Assembly (NCBI RefSeq): GCF_032854445.1
Contig: NC_088300.1
Coordinates: 28,749,608-28,813,607 of the forward strand
Direction: 5' to 3'
Length of the DNA: 64,000 nt
DNA from: Liolophura sinensis
Lineage: Eukaryota; Mollusca; Polyplacophora; Chitonida; Chitonidae
Positions 49,470-60,992 of this stretch are shown here, one piece after another. The position numbers and the translations under genes were made by a program. Each line of letters opens with the position of its first letter. The stretch's first letter is position 1. The notes below the pieces were generated by a model that worked only from the letters and a program-made list of their open reading frames with translations, ran no database searches and was not told where the DNA came from.

Positions 49470-52400
49470 ATGTTAAGACTATTATTGTTCAACGTTTGTT
49501 TCACTGTTACCACCCTTCAATATGCACATGGTAACAATGGTAACTTCAGCCGTCTACAAGAGAGGTTTTTAGTTGATGGTAACACAGTAACAGTGACCAT
49601 AGACTCCCATCATGCCATCCATACAGTCAGCGACAAGTTTGTCAGCGTTACTCTTGACACTGGAAATCTCAAATATCATTTAAAGTATTTTCATTCAAGG
49701 TAAGGCTATATACCTTTACAGAGGATAATTCATATTTTGTTCATACCATTATTACATGTCCCTATTTTGAGTGATGAACTTGAGTGATGAAAGTCTGCGA
49801 TTTTATGTGTATGTATGACAAACGTATATACTTGGGAAAGGAACATCTATAAGATCAACAATTATTCAGTTGTGTTTGTTATAAATGGTTTACCAAGCTT
49901 TCGTATGGTCGTCATTCCGATGTATATTAATGACATCATAAACACTTTTCTCCAAACAGAGTTGTTTTGACTATCAAGTTGTATCACTTGACGTCACCAC
50001 AGCAACGGTATTCCGCGGTATTTTTCATGTGAAAAAACAATTTCCGCCTAAAAAATAATTTCCGCCTAAAAATAATTTCCTCATAAAAATGATTTCTTAT
50101 GTAAAAAACGGACTCCTATTGTGAAACAGAATTTTCTTCTCTACAAAGTAAACCGAGCTGATAAAACAGTTTGATAAGCCGCCTTACTAGCAAGTATAAT
50201 ACAAAACTGCCAAGAAATTCAAATCTAATTGCATGGCACTAATAAGCCACGGTACATTGAGGCTGGCTATGATCTGAACTACCCAGCTTATTCTATGAAC
50301 AGTGACCAAAACGGTGGTCAAAATTGTAACATGTAATATACAGTTTTCATATATCGAAAGTACTAAGATTTTGTGTCACATTTTCAAAGGGTTAATTTCT
50401 ATCGTTTCCAGCCTAAAGAAGATACGCAACCTTGCAAAAGGCCTGGCTCCGGCGTACTTCCGTGTAGGAGGGACGTCCGCAGACAGGCTCAGCTTTAAAT
50501 CAGGGCCGTCGACAGACATCATAATGGACGGTCAGTGTTGGGTTTTGGCATGATAACAACACTACAACCATACTGTGTGTTTCAGTACATAGGACTTAAT
50601 TATCAAACAGGGGGAATAATTTAAACATGTGTTTTCATGCATTGTATGACGTATATGCTTTAATTCTTACTGAAACATGGAGCACGAGTTGATTTAACTT
50701 TTGTTTTTTTATTCATTCATTGCATTGTTTATTTATTTATTTGACTGGTGTTTTACGCCATACCGGTACTCAAAAATATTTCACTTATACGACGGCGGTC
50801 AGCATTATGGTGGGAGGAAACCGGGCAGAGCCAAGGGGGAAACCCACAACCATCCGCAGGTTTTTGCCAGACCTTCCCATGTACGACAGGAAAGGAAGAC
50901 AGCTTTAGCTGGACTTGAACTCACAGCGACCGCATTGGTGAGATGCTCCTGGGTCATTACACATTCAGCGCCTTAGTCTGCCCACCTGTCCGTCTAAGCA
51001 GCCAATTTCAGGAAACGTGAACTACACATGCATTTAAGCAATGGGAAGAACTCTGTTCATTTACTGTGACCTAAATCAATTTTGAGTCAAGTTTATGGAT
51101 TGAATATATTATATATGTCTTGCATATAGGCAAGATATCGTTTGAACTCTGTGAGACAATGCTAAGTAAGAGAGGGTTCCTTAATTTCTGACGAAAAAAT
51201 GTACTCTTGGGTGACAATCGAAAATGTGGAGAACAAACATAGGACGTGCACCTCGAGGCCTAATTATATTCCTTGGCAATCCAAAGTACATGAACAAGGT
51301 CAACTGCATAATTCTGCGTAATAATCTACCGTTGACTTCCTGGCCAGAAAGGGAATTTTTTTACATTGTAGCTGGAGAGCTGGACACTCTTTACCATTTC
51401 GCCAGAGATGTTGGCTGGGACATGATCTTTGATATGAATCTGCTTCAACGCCATAATGGAGAATGGGACTCCAGTAATGCCGAATCACTGATGAAGTATG
51501 CCGCCAGCAAAGGATACAGGTTCCATCTAGAGTTAGGGAATGGTAAGTACAATGTTTTTTTTTTTCAGTTTAATTCATCAAGAGTGGTTACTGGTACTTC
51601 CTTGGCTTGACGGTACCGGCATAACGGGATAGGCCAAATGTTGTGAGTATGTGACTGGATGGGGAAGTAAATTGATGTCCTGGGCATTGCTTTTCTAGTG
51701 AGGCAGCATTATCAATATGTTGGCCTTAGCACTGGCTCGCTACAAGTAGACACCGTCGGCATATAACCCAAATAATAATAACAATGAAGCGGAGGTATCA
51801 TCACGTAAAAATGTTTAGCAAACTTTCAGTGAACTTGCCGGGATCTATTGTGAGGGATGGATTTGTCAAGTGGATGGAAAGCTTGTGAAATCTTCTACAT
51901 GTACGTGATAATGCCTCGACTAAATTATTATTATTGCTGAACCCACGAGCCTAAAGCAATATATAACCAAAATAATGTTGAAAACGTGATCAAACGCCGA
52001 GACCAACAAATAATTCGACTATATAAAAATGTGCACACCATGTGATGAACTGTTTACTATTACTGATACTGAATCTCATAAGGGAAATGTGTAGCGATCA
52101 ACACTGGAATTTATGTAACCGAAATGAGAAACGGAGATGGTTTAACATGTAATGCGGTTTATCGGCGTTTGGCATGCCAAATAAAGCCACTCCAGGGGAT
52201 GTGCATGCTGTACTCATGGCTGCAGACGGGTTGACGGGTCCATCAATCTGTCGCCATTATATATCATTCGCATGCTTAGGAGAGCTTCATTTCTCCTAAT
52301 GTTTAACCGGAATTATCTATGCTTGACCCCTGATACATGTATTCGTGATATATTTGGGATAAAAATGTATATTTATGTGTAGAAATCATTGTTATTTATT

Positions 52401-55400
52401 ACCACAGAAAATAAATATACACAAACAGCTTGTTTCTATTTATTGTTTCTTCTGTAGAGCCCAATTTATATGAACGTAGAAACGTACACCTGGACCCCGC
52501 CCAGATTGGCCGTGACTATGGCAAACTAAAACACCTTATGAATTCTATACACCCTTTTAACGAAATGATGCTGGTGGGTCCGGCTTTGACAGGGAGTTTT
52601 CATGTGGACTACTGTGAAAAGTGAGTATATTCCTACCGTATATAGGTGGGTGACATTATTTATGTTAAACAATGTATTGCATATTTCAGATCAGAGACAT
52701 GTATACACAAAGAACTGTAACTCTTTTGTCGAAAACAACAAAAAACAAAATATGTATTTCAGCTGCGCTTTGATTTCCACTGTTTATGTATTTAACGTGG
52801 CGATCTACTTCAACTGGATGAATGTACGGCCTAGCCCGGGGTTAAGCGGAATTAGACACAACTATGAAGCAGAGCGCCCGATATTCTGGACGCTCTGTCC
52901 ATATTGAATCACAAGAGAATTATGCTTATTGTAAAACTTAAGAAACCTAGACTGTTCGATGGAATAACCTTGATCTAATCCCAAACAATACACAGGATCT
53001 AACAAAGTCAGAGAGTGAGTCACGTTCTGCAAGACTAATAAGTTCCTGAGAGATGTATATCTGTATTTTTTGTTATTTAAGGTTCCTATCAACAGGGTCG
53101 ACTTATATCGACGCCATGACAGTGCATCAGTAAGTATCATCTTATGTTTAAGCTCCCACCTTAATACTGGCCACCCTCCTATAAGTGAAACATTCATGAG
53201 TATATGGCGTAAAATATCAACCAAATAAATAAATAACGTCAAACGGTTGTTTTTGATGCGTTTATCACATTTTAATGTGTCCACTTTTCCCATCACAGTT
53301 ATTACATGGACGGTTCGAAAGCTAAGGAGAGTAACTTCTTGAATCCCAGCACCTTGGATAATTTCAAACACTTGATCGATCACTCCAAGGAAGCCTTATC
53401 CAAAGCATCAAAGGGAACACACACGACCTGGGTACTGGAGACGAGTTCGGCTTATGGAGGAGGAGCTCACGTGCTCTCAGAATCCTTTCTCGCTGGCTTC
53501 ACGTACGTGGTCAGTTCAAAGAAATCCATGCAATACACACTAGTTTAGTTTGGAAAATGAAAGTATGCTGTTTAATGCATAGGTCACCTTATACTTAGGT
53601 TTACCTTTTAATCTCTATGACATAGGAGGTACAGATTCAGATACCGACCATGTGCTGGGCATTTGTAGATTCCCCGGTTCAGATGAGCTTTTCGTAGGGC
53701 CTTGGTGGACTTTTCCGCTGAATAACGTTCATTGTAGACCAGTTGTCTTCCACCAGTATGGAGTGTATATATGTACGTCGCACTTGGCAAAACCTTTCAG
53801 TAAATGGCCAAAGGTCAGTGGTTTACCCCAGGTAGTCCGATGTATACTCCGCCCCTAAAGTGCGGAGTAAAAAAAAAACAAATATATAAACATTATGCTT
53901 TGTTTAAGATATGTTTTGCACATTTTTAACTCTCTTGTAAAAATGTTTTCGACTTTGTCATTTTTCTTTGGAAACCAAAGACTTTAATATACATGACTGG
54001 GATTTCACACAGGATTGTTTTCTTGAAGCCAACTCCTCCCTTCTTGTTTGTAGAGAACTCTCTGTCTCTTGATTATTATAGGTGGCTGGACAAACTCGGC
54101 ATGGCCGCTGCCAATGGTATCCCTGTTGTTGCCAGGCAGAGCTTTGTGGGCGGTCACTACTCTCTTGTGGAGGATGATAACCCGTTACCAGTAAGACACA
54201 GGGACATGTGCCGATACAGGAAAACACACGAGAGATAAATGTGGTTATAAAAATGTATGGAGTAAAATGTTAACCATATCCACTCTGTCTATAAATAGGT
54301 TCATTTGAATAGTAAAATGTGAACCATATCCACTCTGTCTATAAATAGGTTCATCTGAACAGTAAAATGTTAACCATATCCACTCTGTCTATAAATAGGT
54401 TCATTTGAATAGTAAAATGTGAAAATGTAGAAATTCTTGTAGTCAGTTATCAAACACATATTTTCGCACTCGAACTGATAATTTTTAAACTGATCAATAT
54501 GGCCATTTAGAAGCATAGTATATCCGTCTTGATAAATGTGTTTGGAAATCTGTAGGAAATTCTTGGGTGAAAAATGTGATAGACGCCAGTCTTCCGGTTT
54601 GATTGACTGATTGATTGATTGCAAGCCACCGTGCTTTTGTCAGTAGATGTTATAAATTAAATTTACATGCTCATAACAAACAGGCACGCTGCCTTATAAA
54701 TTTCGTGTTTTGCTAAATACATTTTATTCTGTTATATTCTGTTGTCCTCCCGTAAAAAAACAATTTGTTGGAATTTCTCTATCAGGATTACTGGCTGACA
54801 TTACTGTACAAACGTCTGGTTGGTCGGAAAGTTCTCAAGGTCACCTCTAGCGAACATAATCGTCACTTCCGGATCTACGCCCATTGTTCCAGGGAGTAAG
54901 TCTGCTACACAAAAGATTTTGTTTTAACCACATACTACATTCTGCCAGCCTCCTCTACATTAAAGGCTGTTGCTAAACTTTGGAGATTTCAGTGTTGGAC
55001 TTCGAGCTGTTCTTGGAAGACAAAAGTTTATTGCTGTTTTGAAAGCATAAACCTGAGATGCTCCGTAGGTTTTCCCACAAGTTGATAATATATTTATCCC
55101 GCTGATTATTTCCATGCAGTGCACACATTCTGTGTCATTATAATTCTTGCTTTTGTGTGTTTTGGTCTTGAAACAAGAAAACAAGTTTAAAAATAAGTAG
55201 AAAACGTTTCTGATTCACCGATAGTGCGTTGTTAAAATATTTACCTTTTGTATTGACTTGTTTTTAAGACATTTTGTTTTATATACCTTTCCCCGTTAAC
55301 ATTTGTTAGTATATCTAATTATTTTCTAGTTCAGGACACCCTCGCAGCGTCACGTTTTACTTCCAAAACATGCTGAGTTCCGAAGTGAAGCTAAACATGA

Positions 55401-56028
55401 AGGAGTACACCAGTCACTATTATGAGCTGTACATCCTGACAGCTGGCGGAGACGGGTCTTTGACATCCAAGTGAGTACCGGTACCTGAACACATCTATCT
55501 TACAGGATACATGAAAATGAACTATAAAACAAAGATTATTTTTCCATATCGAATGAAGAAAATTATGCCGCGGAATTTTTGTTAAAAAAATTTCTTGGGG
55601 GATTTCTATACCTGTTAATAACCCCTCTATGTTATGCATATTTTCTGTCAATGGACGGATTTTTCAGAAACTACATCATCGTTGATCACCGTTATTCACC
55701 GCGTATGTGTGATCCTTTGGCAACTATTAAACTACAGTCGCTGCTATTAACGCGTGTTAAATAACTAACGGTATGTAAAACAACAAGACGCGTGCGAAAT
55801 CTGTTTTCAAAGAATAACACTGTAATAACATAACATTATGCTACCCTTTGGTAAATGTTTGTCATTTTTCCCAGGACCGTGAAGTTGAATGGCCATGAAC
55901 TGCATATGAACGGTGATTCCCTGCCTACCCTCTCACCGGTAACCGACAGAGTCTGGCCTGTGAAGGTTCCCGGCCACTCGTTCGGGTTCCTGGTCTCACC
56001 CCACGCCGACGCATCCGCATGTCCATGA
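49470..56028 (+). CDS. Glycoside hydrolase family 79 (heparanase-like), complete gene
   Basis: Ten exons: 49470-49699, 50412-50530, 51372-51542, 52458-52620, 53082-53129, 53299-53502, 54082-54190, 54786-54895, 55330-55470 and 55875-56028. They join to 1,449 nt, or 482 aa (human heparanase 543). A 36-nt microexon at 51130-51165 would make it 494 aa. I chose the ATG at 49470 over an in-frame one 12 codons upstream, because the copy at 61982 starts at the equivalent Met and it directly begins a signal peptide (MLRLLLFNVCFTVTT). Visible motifs are an NFS glycosylation site, FRVGGTSAD, ELGNEPN with the proton-donor Glu (E174 of the 482-aa form), HHYYMDG, and WVLETSSAYGGG with the nucleophile Glu (E291). 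YAHC and a C-terminal SAC match the two cysteines of a conserved disulfide. The family cleaves beta-glucuronidic bonds in heparan sulfate or, in leech, hyaluronan. It is likely secreted or lysosomal. The substrate is unproven. Confidence 0.93.
50729..50965 (-). mobile_element. SINE family A copy in a GH79 intron
   Basis: A reversed copy in intron 2 of the GH79 gene: TTTATTTATTTATTTGACTG, ATTATGGTGGGAGGAAACCG, AGCTGGACTTGAACTCACAG and TCCTGGGTCATTACAC. The tRNA-like head breaks off early. It explains the two overlapping plus-strand frames here. Confidence 0.88.
51130..51165 (+). CDS. Candidate 36-nt microexon of the GH79 gene
   Basis: An AG acceptor at 51128-51129 and a strong donor, AA|GTAAGA, at 51165/51166 bracket 36 bases that enter and leave in the phase of the flanking exons. 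They add 12 residues, so the junction reads GKISFELCETMLTGELDTLY. It falls where human heparanase carries its linker, and where invertebrate relatives usually have a short polar segment before the helix. Without it, exons 2 and 3 also join in frame. I found no equivalent in the copy at 61982, so it may be optional or spurious. Confidence 0.4.
   Translation, partial: ARYRLNSVRQC
53150..53237 (+). mobile_element. SINE family A tail fragment
   Basis: Forward tail only: CTCCCACCTTAATACTGGCC, CCTATAAGTGAAACATTCAT, GAGTATATGGCGTAAAAT, then CAACCAAATAAATAAATAA. It lies in GH79 intron 5, just upstream of the exon at 53299. Confidence 0.75.
54261..54421. repeat. 50-bp tandem repeat, three units, in a GH79 intron
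   Basis: Three almost identical 50-bp units begin at 54261, 54311 and 54361 with AGTAAAATGT and contain CACTCTGTCTATAAATAGGT. A fourth partial unit follows. The near identity implies recent expansion. Confidence 0.95.
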
Positions 56029-58290
56029 GGCAAAGTTAGCACTTAGCACTCATGCGCATGAGGCAGTTAGACATTCGATGAAAAGACAGGGCAAGGTACT
56101 GTTAATATGTGGAGACTAAATGAGGGTAAATGTAGCATTTATTGTTGTCTTTGAGTTCTGTTCACGTTTATCCTTGAGGTACGATTTCATAATCACGAAG
56201 AAATGACAACATTTGATTTATTTGATTTAATAATATAACACTCAGTAATATTTAAGTTTGGCCAATATTATGGTTGGAGGACACCGTGCAGAGCCCGGGG
56301 GAAACCCGCGTCAATCTGCAGGTTGACAACATTTGAACATCTTTGGCTCATAATGATTTTGTAAATCTGTATTATCCGATAAATCGTGCTCCAAACATGA
56401 GATATTAAGGAACGGCATCGACAATATGGATAGAGCATACTATATTAGATTCCAGTCGCTATGTATGACCGCTGTGTATGAGGCTTACCACTGACGTGCC
56501 ATCAAAATCACGTCAAGGGAAGTGGTAAAAACTTCGCAAACAGAACAGAGCATGCCACACATTTATGGCTATCTATTTTGATACGACCCGAATAAAGGGT
56601 ATGGATATTTATGATTTGGTTATCTACACAATTTATTTGAGTGTTTATTCGATGAGTATTTTGCAGCCTATATAGCCAAGAATGGTGATCACTTGCATGG
56701 CCGTTTATGGGTATGTCATGGTTATGGGTAGAGAAAACAGTACAGAGCCAAAACAGACATTCCTATACCAGTTTTCAACCAAGGTCAATAATGGCAAAGC
56801 CAATTTCCAAAGCACCGTTCAACACAAACCAGCAAATAACTTTGAAAGTGTATGAGGTATAAAATTAAGACGGAGAAGCAGTCAGCAGTTTTCAATGGTG
56901 TTGGAAAGACACAAGGAATCTTTTAGGCGAATGGCTGAAATCAGTATCCAAATCGTGTACCATGCTTATCTATGTTTGTTGTCAACAATCAAACTATGTA
57001 TCTCAGTTACGCTTTGTATGAATGCTTATGGCTCAACTCCACATCGACAATATTTCATATCGTGGCAACAGTTGCGCTATTATTGCAACTGTTCATGTAT
57101 CCAACGTGGCGATCTTAATCAGCACAACGAATATATGGCAGAGCTCGATAGATTCCACTGCATCTCGCCGGAATCTTGGCGCACTGTCGGGAGCAGGATT
57201 CGAATCTGCTATCCAATCAATTAGGTATAATATTGTGCATCCAATTCGTAACACCCTCTCAGAGTATGTGTCTTATATACGTGTGTATGTATATGTAAGG
57301 CTAGCAGTATTGGAGCGTAAAGATGAGACACAACTGGCTTGTTTAACTCTCAGATCAGCGATAGGCCTTAGTCAAGACGAAACAAAGAAACTTCTCAGGG
57401 CGGACGCGTTAACAGTAGCGTCCGTGATGCCGAGCCGTCCATGTATGTCTCACTCCTCGGAAATATGCACACAAAGTCATTTTCAGGGTAAACTGTAAAC
57501 TGAAGAAGGATTCGTAATAAACAAGAATTTGCCAGCTCTCTCCTGCTTTTGGAAGACGTCAATATATAAAGTGTAAAGGTATCACTATCAGAGAGGAAAC
57601 ACTGTGAAAAAATAGCTTGTTCAACTCCCAGGCAGTGATTGCCCTCAAACAAGATTAATCAATGAAACACAAACACTCTTCAGATAAATTCAATAGGTCT
57701 ACATATAATTAAACAATCTGAACCAAATAGTTCAACTTATATACAGTAGCCGTATACAAAACATTGTCACATTTGCAGCAGACACATTTCCCGTCCAAAT
57801 ACATGAATCCCAATGACAAATGTCAACTCACAGAATCAGGTAAACCTAGGCAATGGTTCTCGTGTATTCCTCAAATGAAAGATAAAATGGCATATAGGTG
57901 ACAACGGATTGTACACATGGCACACCGACGATGGTTTGTATCAAACCTGTCCGCCAGCCATAAAGTGCTAGGCTTATGTGTGGTCTAAGAATAATTTCTA
58001 GCATCTCTCAGATAACAGACTTTCAGTTAAATTTAACACGTTATTTTTTTTTTTAGAGTACTAGAATCCTCTAGTTTCGATGGACCTAAACGATAAACAT
58101 GTTTACTAAAATTCATAGTTGATTCTCGGAATCAGGACCTATTTACTATACAGAGAAATTATATATACACTGACAGTGAGCATCCAGAAAGATCGCTTGG
58201 GAAGACGTTAAACTGTAAACAAACCCAGACCTAGGTCAAACGCCGACCTGGTTAGCCTCAAGATGTATAACATTTGGGGCCACAACAATA
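56029..58290. other. Intergenic DNA after the first GH79 gene
   Basis: This contains a SINE-A fragment (56216-56330), a possible poly(A) signal AATAAA at 56591-56596, and a sequence near 57070-57113 that recurs at 52768-52812. A short block near 57518-57560 resembles the GH79 upstream region at about 49055. The overlapping open frames at 56895-57498 show no family similarity and are not called as a gene. Confidence 0.5.
56216..56330 (-). mobile_element. SINE family A, truncated copy
   Basis: Reversed tail and part of the body: GATTTATTTGATTTAATAAT, GGCCAATATTATGGTTGGAG, CAGAGCCCGGGGGAAACCCG, ending at CTGCAGGTTG. The head is missing. Confidence 0.75.
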
Positions 58291-58291
58291 G

Positions 58292-59460
58292 CGAACCATA
58301 CAGACGAAAAAAGGAATCAATAATTTTGCCCCATGATATAATTTCTGAGTAGAAAGTAGGTACTAGCAATCTCAAACGTCACTTAAAAGATTTCCATTCA
58401 AGTAGAGCTACCGGTATACGCATAATAGATTTTTATTTTATTTATGTATTATGCATACTTCGATCATCCATTCCTTCATTTAAACATGAATGTTTACAGT
58501 ATAATAATGTTATACTATAGCATCGATTGTCCAAATCACAGACATACCTGGTTTTCATGTTACAGGCGCTGTTATGATCATTCATGGCAAATGACTTTAA
58601 CTGGTAAAGAAACATCTGCGTAACATCTTTAATTATTCATTTTTTTTTTCAGAAAGGGGTTACCAAATTTAACTTCGCACTTTTTGCAATGTTATGTAAT
58701 TAATTGGCCAAATTATTTGTTTGGATCGAGAGGGCGGTGAGAGCGCAAATTCGCTTGAAGTGCTGAGCTGCTAAACAAACCGTCTATATGTGGGAATAAG
58801 TTTTTACTCTCATTGTTCTGAAGATGAGGCACTAATAAATTGCTACTAACATTACCGCACGTTTCTTACCTAATTCTGCATAAACCATGGTGTCAGCCAG
58901 TTGCCACTTTTAGGCATTTACATGAATACATAGAATAAAACTCTAACTGAGCTAAACTGACGAGACCGCATTTAATCGGTTACGTATTACCATTACCAAC
59001 TATCAGTGTCGTCGCTGCTCTAGTTTTAATCTCTATGCCGTATTTACGCGCCGAAACAGGCATTGGTATACCAGCCGTCAAGCTAGTCTTCTGTTTTATA
59101 TTTAGATAGGTAAAATAACCTAATGGATTTGGTTAGGAAAAGTATCAGCCAGTTGTTCTGTATACAGAGGCCAAACAGCCCACATGTGCATTTATATACA
59201 TATACAGGCTAACACGAGGCTAACAGGTGAGCCTGTTCGGTTTGATGAACATTATGGAAAACAAATAAGATTTTAAATCTACACAATGATTTACGTTTAG
59301 AAGGGAAATGATTATTACGTTGTAGCTGGGCAGCTAGACACTACTGTATCGACAGAGATGTGATCTTTGATCTGAACCTACTTCATGGCCATAACGGATA
59401 ATGGGACTCCATTAATACCGAGATCCCGAAATTTATCTCTACAAGGCTGATACGTCTCTG
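58292..59460 (+). pseudogene. Decayed GH79 heparanase-like copy
   Basis: Three ordered relics of the gene at 49470. First, 58292-58365 matches its upstream region (about 49109-49168) and jumps straight to the end of exon 1 (CTCAAACGTCACTTAAAAGA, then TTTCCATTCAAG at about 58367-58412), so most of exon 1 including the start is deleted. Second, 58605-58670 resembles its intron 1. Third, 59305-59460 matches the exon 3 acceptor and coding region (TTGTAGCTGGGCAGCTAGAC and the WDMIFDLNLL equivalent), with frame-breaking deletions and a TAA in place of the E-W codons. Exon 2 and everything after exon 3 are missing. A SINE lies immediately downstream. Confidence 0.8.
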
Positions 59461-59471
59461 GTTTGGTGTAT

Positions 59472-59732
59472 CCTGGGGGCCTTCGTGGTCGAGTGTTAAC
59501 ACATTAGCGCGGCATAATGACCCCGGAATCTCTCACTAATGCGGTCGCTGGGAGTTGAAGTCCATCTCATGCTGGCTTGCTCTTCGGCCGTACGTGGGAA
59601 GGTCTCAGCAACCTGCGGATGGTCGTGGGATTCACTACGCCTCTGCCAGTTTTTCTACCACCATAATGCTCACCGCCGTCGTATAAGTGAAATATTCTTG
59701 AGGGCGGCGTAAAACACCAATCATTAGCTTAT
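59472..59732 (+). mobile_element. SINE family A copy
   Basis: A forward, near-complete copy directly downstream of the GH79 pseudo-exon: GGGGGCCTTCGTGGTCGAGT head, GCGGTCGCTGGGAGTTGAAG, ACCATAATGCTCACCGCCG, GAAATATTCTTGAGGGCGGC, ending ACACCAATCATT. The A-box is damaged (GGTCGAGTG). The AAAT tail is short. Confidence 0.88.
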
Positions 59733-59846
59733 GTTGCCAAGACATAATGTCCAGTGGTCAATAGCGATACAAGTCGCGATCTGCATCTACTGACAGGTGT
59801 TTAGGCGTGCTCAAGTTTCAAGGTGTATAAGGAACTAGAAACATTT

Positions 59847-60172
59847 ACCGGCCCGGATAGCACAGTTGGTAGAACGTCCGCTTCGGCAGCGCTAGATCCA
59901 GGATCAATCCTGGTTCGGGTCATACCTATTTCCTTAAAAGCATGAAGGGGATAGTGCAACTGCTGGTTGACCCGTATCAGTAAAATGGCTCTGGCGGGCC
60001 GGCTTACTTGTCTTCGGTAAGTCGTCTCAATGAAGGAGCACTAGATAAAAGAGCGGTGGAAATCCGTCCTGCAACAAGGAGGCACATTACATACGCCCTA
60101 AGGATTCCTTCGTCGTCATATGACTGCAAAAATTGTTGAGCACGACGATAAACCCCAAGCACTCGCAATCAC
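59847..60172 (+). mobile_element. SINE family B, best complete copy
   Basis: The forward element starts ACCGGCCCGGATAGCACAGT with an A-box-like TAGCACAGTTGGTAGA (59858-59873) and a B-box-like GGATCAATCC (59901-59910). The body carries GGGGATAGTGCAACTGC and AGATAAAAGAGCGGTGGAAA. The tail carries TTCGTCGTCATATGACTG and CCCCAAGCACTCGCAATCAC. It is distinct from family A in head and tail. Confidence 0.88.
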
Positions 60173-60394
60173 TAAAAGCACTTCGTCTTCCTTGCTTGGA
60201 ACATTGTTTTTGGTTGACATCAAATTTCACATTGATTTATGAAAGTTGCATGTATAATTAGATATTAAAAAAATGCCGTATATAGTAAATCGTTAAGCGA
60301 GAATTAATTCTTCAGTTATTAATTAGTCCTTGGACGATTTGACCAACAATCCTTGGGCGATTTGCAGCACGGCGTATACAAGATCAAAATTAAG

Positions 60395-60545
60395 TATCAC
60401 AGCAAAGACACCAGACACGACACTTCACCTAGTCATATTATACTGACACCGAGCCAACCAGTCCTGTTTCCTTGCTCTAACCTCTCAGTGCCTCGCAACA
60501 ACAAATACCATTTTGTAAGCCTTTGGTATGACTTGACCCCGGTTT
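60395..60545 (-). mobile_element. SINE variant C fragment
   Basis: Shares with 10270-10440 the blocks AAAGACACCAGACACGACAC, ATTATACTGACACCGAGCC, GCTCTAACCTCTCAGTGC, ACAAATACCATTTT and GGTATGACTTGACCC. Only the half nearest the head is present. It produces a small spurious plus-strand frame. Confidence 0.6.
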
Positions 60546-60762
60546 GATCCCGTCTCCCGACGTTCTAACAATTTGTCCAGTATGCATGTATCTTCTGTCA
60601 TACGTGCTGTAACCGAAGACAATCAGTGTAATGCTACGATATCTGTGGTCGCTATCTCATAGCACCAGATATCTGCTGTGGGAAATTCAACGTGTGTTCT
60701 TCAACACTGGAAATCTCTGAGTTGTTCACACGGGGATCTGTTGAATCACAACTTTGAGTGAA

Positions 60763-60992
60763 ATGTTGACAATAGCTTTTAGACTATTCATCCTGCTTGC
60801 CAGCATCTTGTACAATGTACATGGCAATGTTTATAACGCTAGCCATTTACAGGAGAGATTTCTAGTTGATGGCAATACCATAACTGTGACTATTGATTCT
60901 CACCATGCCATCCACACGGTCAGTGACAAATTTGTTAGCATTACTCTTGATTCCTGGGAACTCAAATATAACCTAAAGTTTTTCCATTTAAG
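60763..60992 (+). CDS. Lone GH79 first exon (alternative first exon or gene remnant)
   Basis: An intact first exon of 230 nt, the same length as the other two, beginning MLTIAFRLFILLASILYNVH and continuing RFLVDGNTITVTIDSHHAIH. It ends in AG|GTAAGC in the same phase (76 codons plus two bases). A signal peptide and an NAS glycosylation site are visible. No matching exon 2 lies before the next first exon at 61982. It could therefore splice to the exon 2 at 62584 as an alternative first exon, or be the remains of a deleted gene. The reading frame has no stops, unlike the decayed copy at 58292. It is more diverged from the other two first exons than they are from each other. An ATG three codons upstream (60754) is also in frame. 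Confidence 0.6.

Noticed and set aside
52862-53383. 173-aa minus-strand protein
   Set aside because: It is antisense to two GH79 exons and a SINE fragment, with no independent support.
56895-57498. 109- and 158-aa overlapping plus-strand frames
   Set aside because: Overlapping frames, no domain, and partial similarity to an intronic repeat at 52768; not called as a gene.
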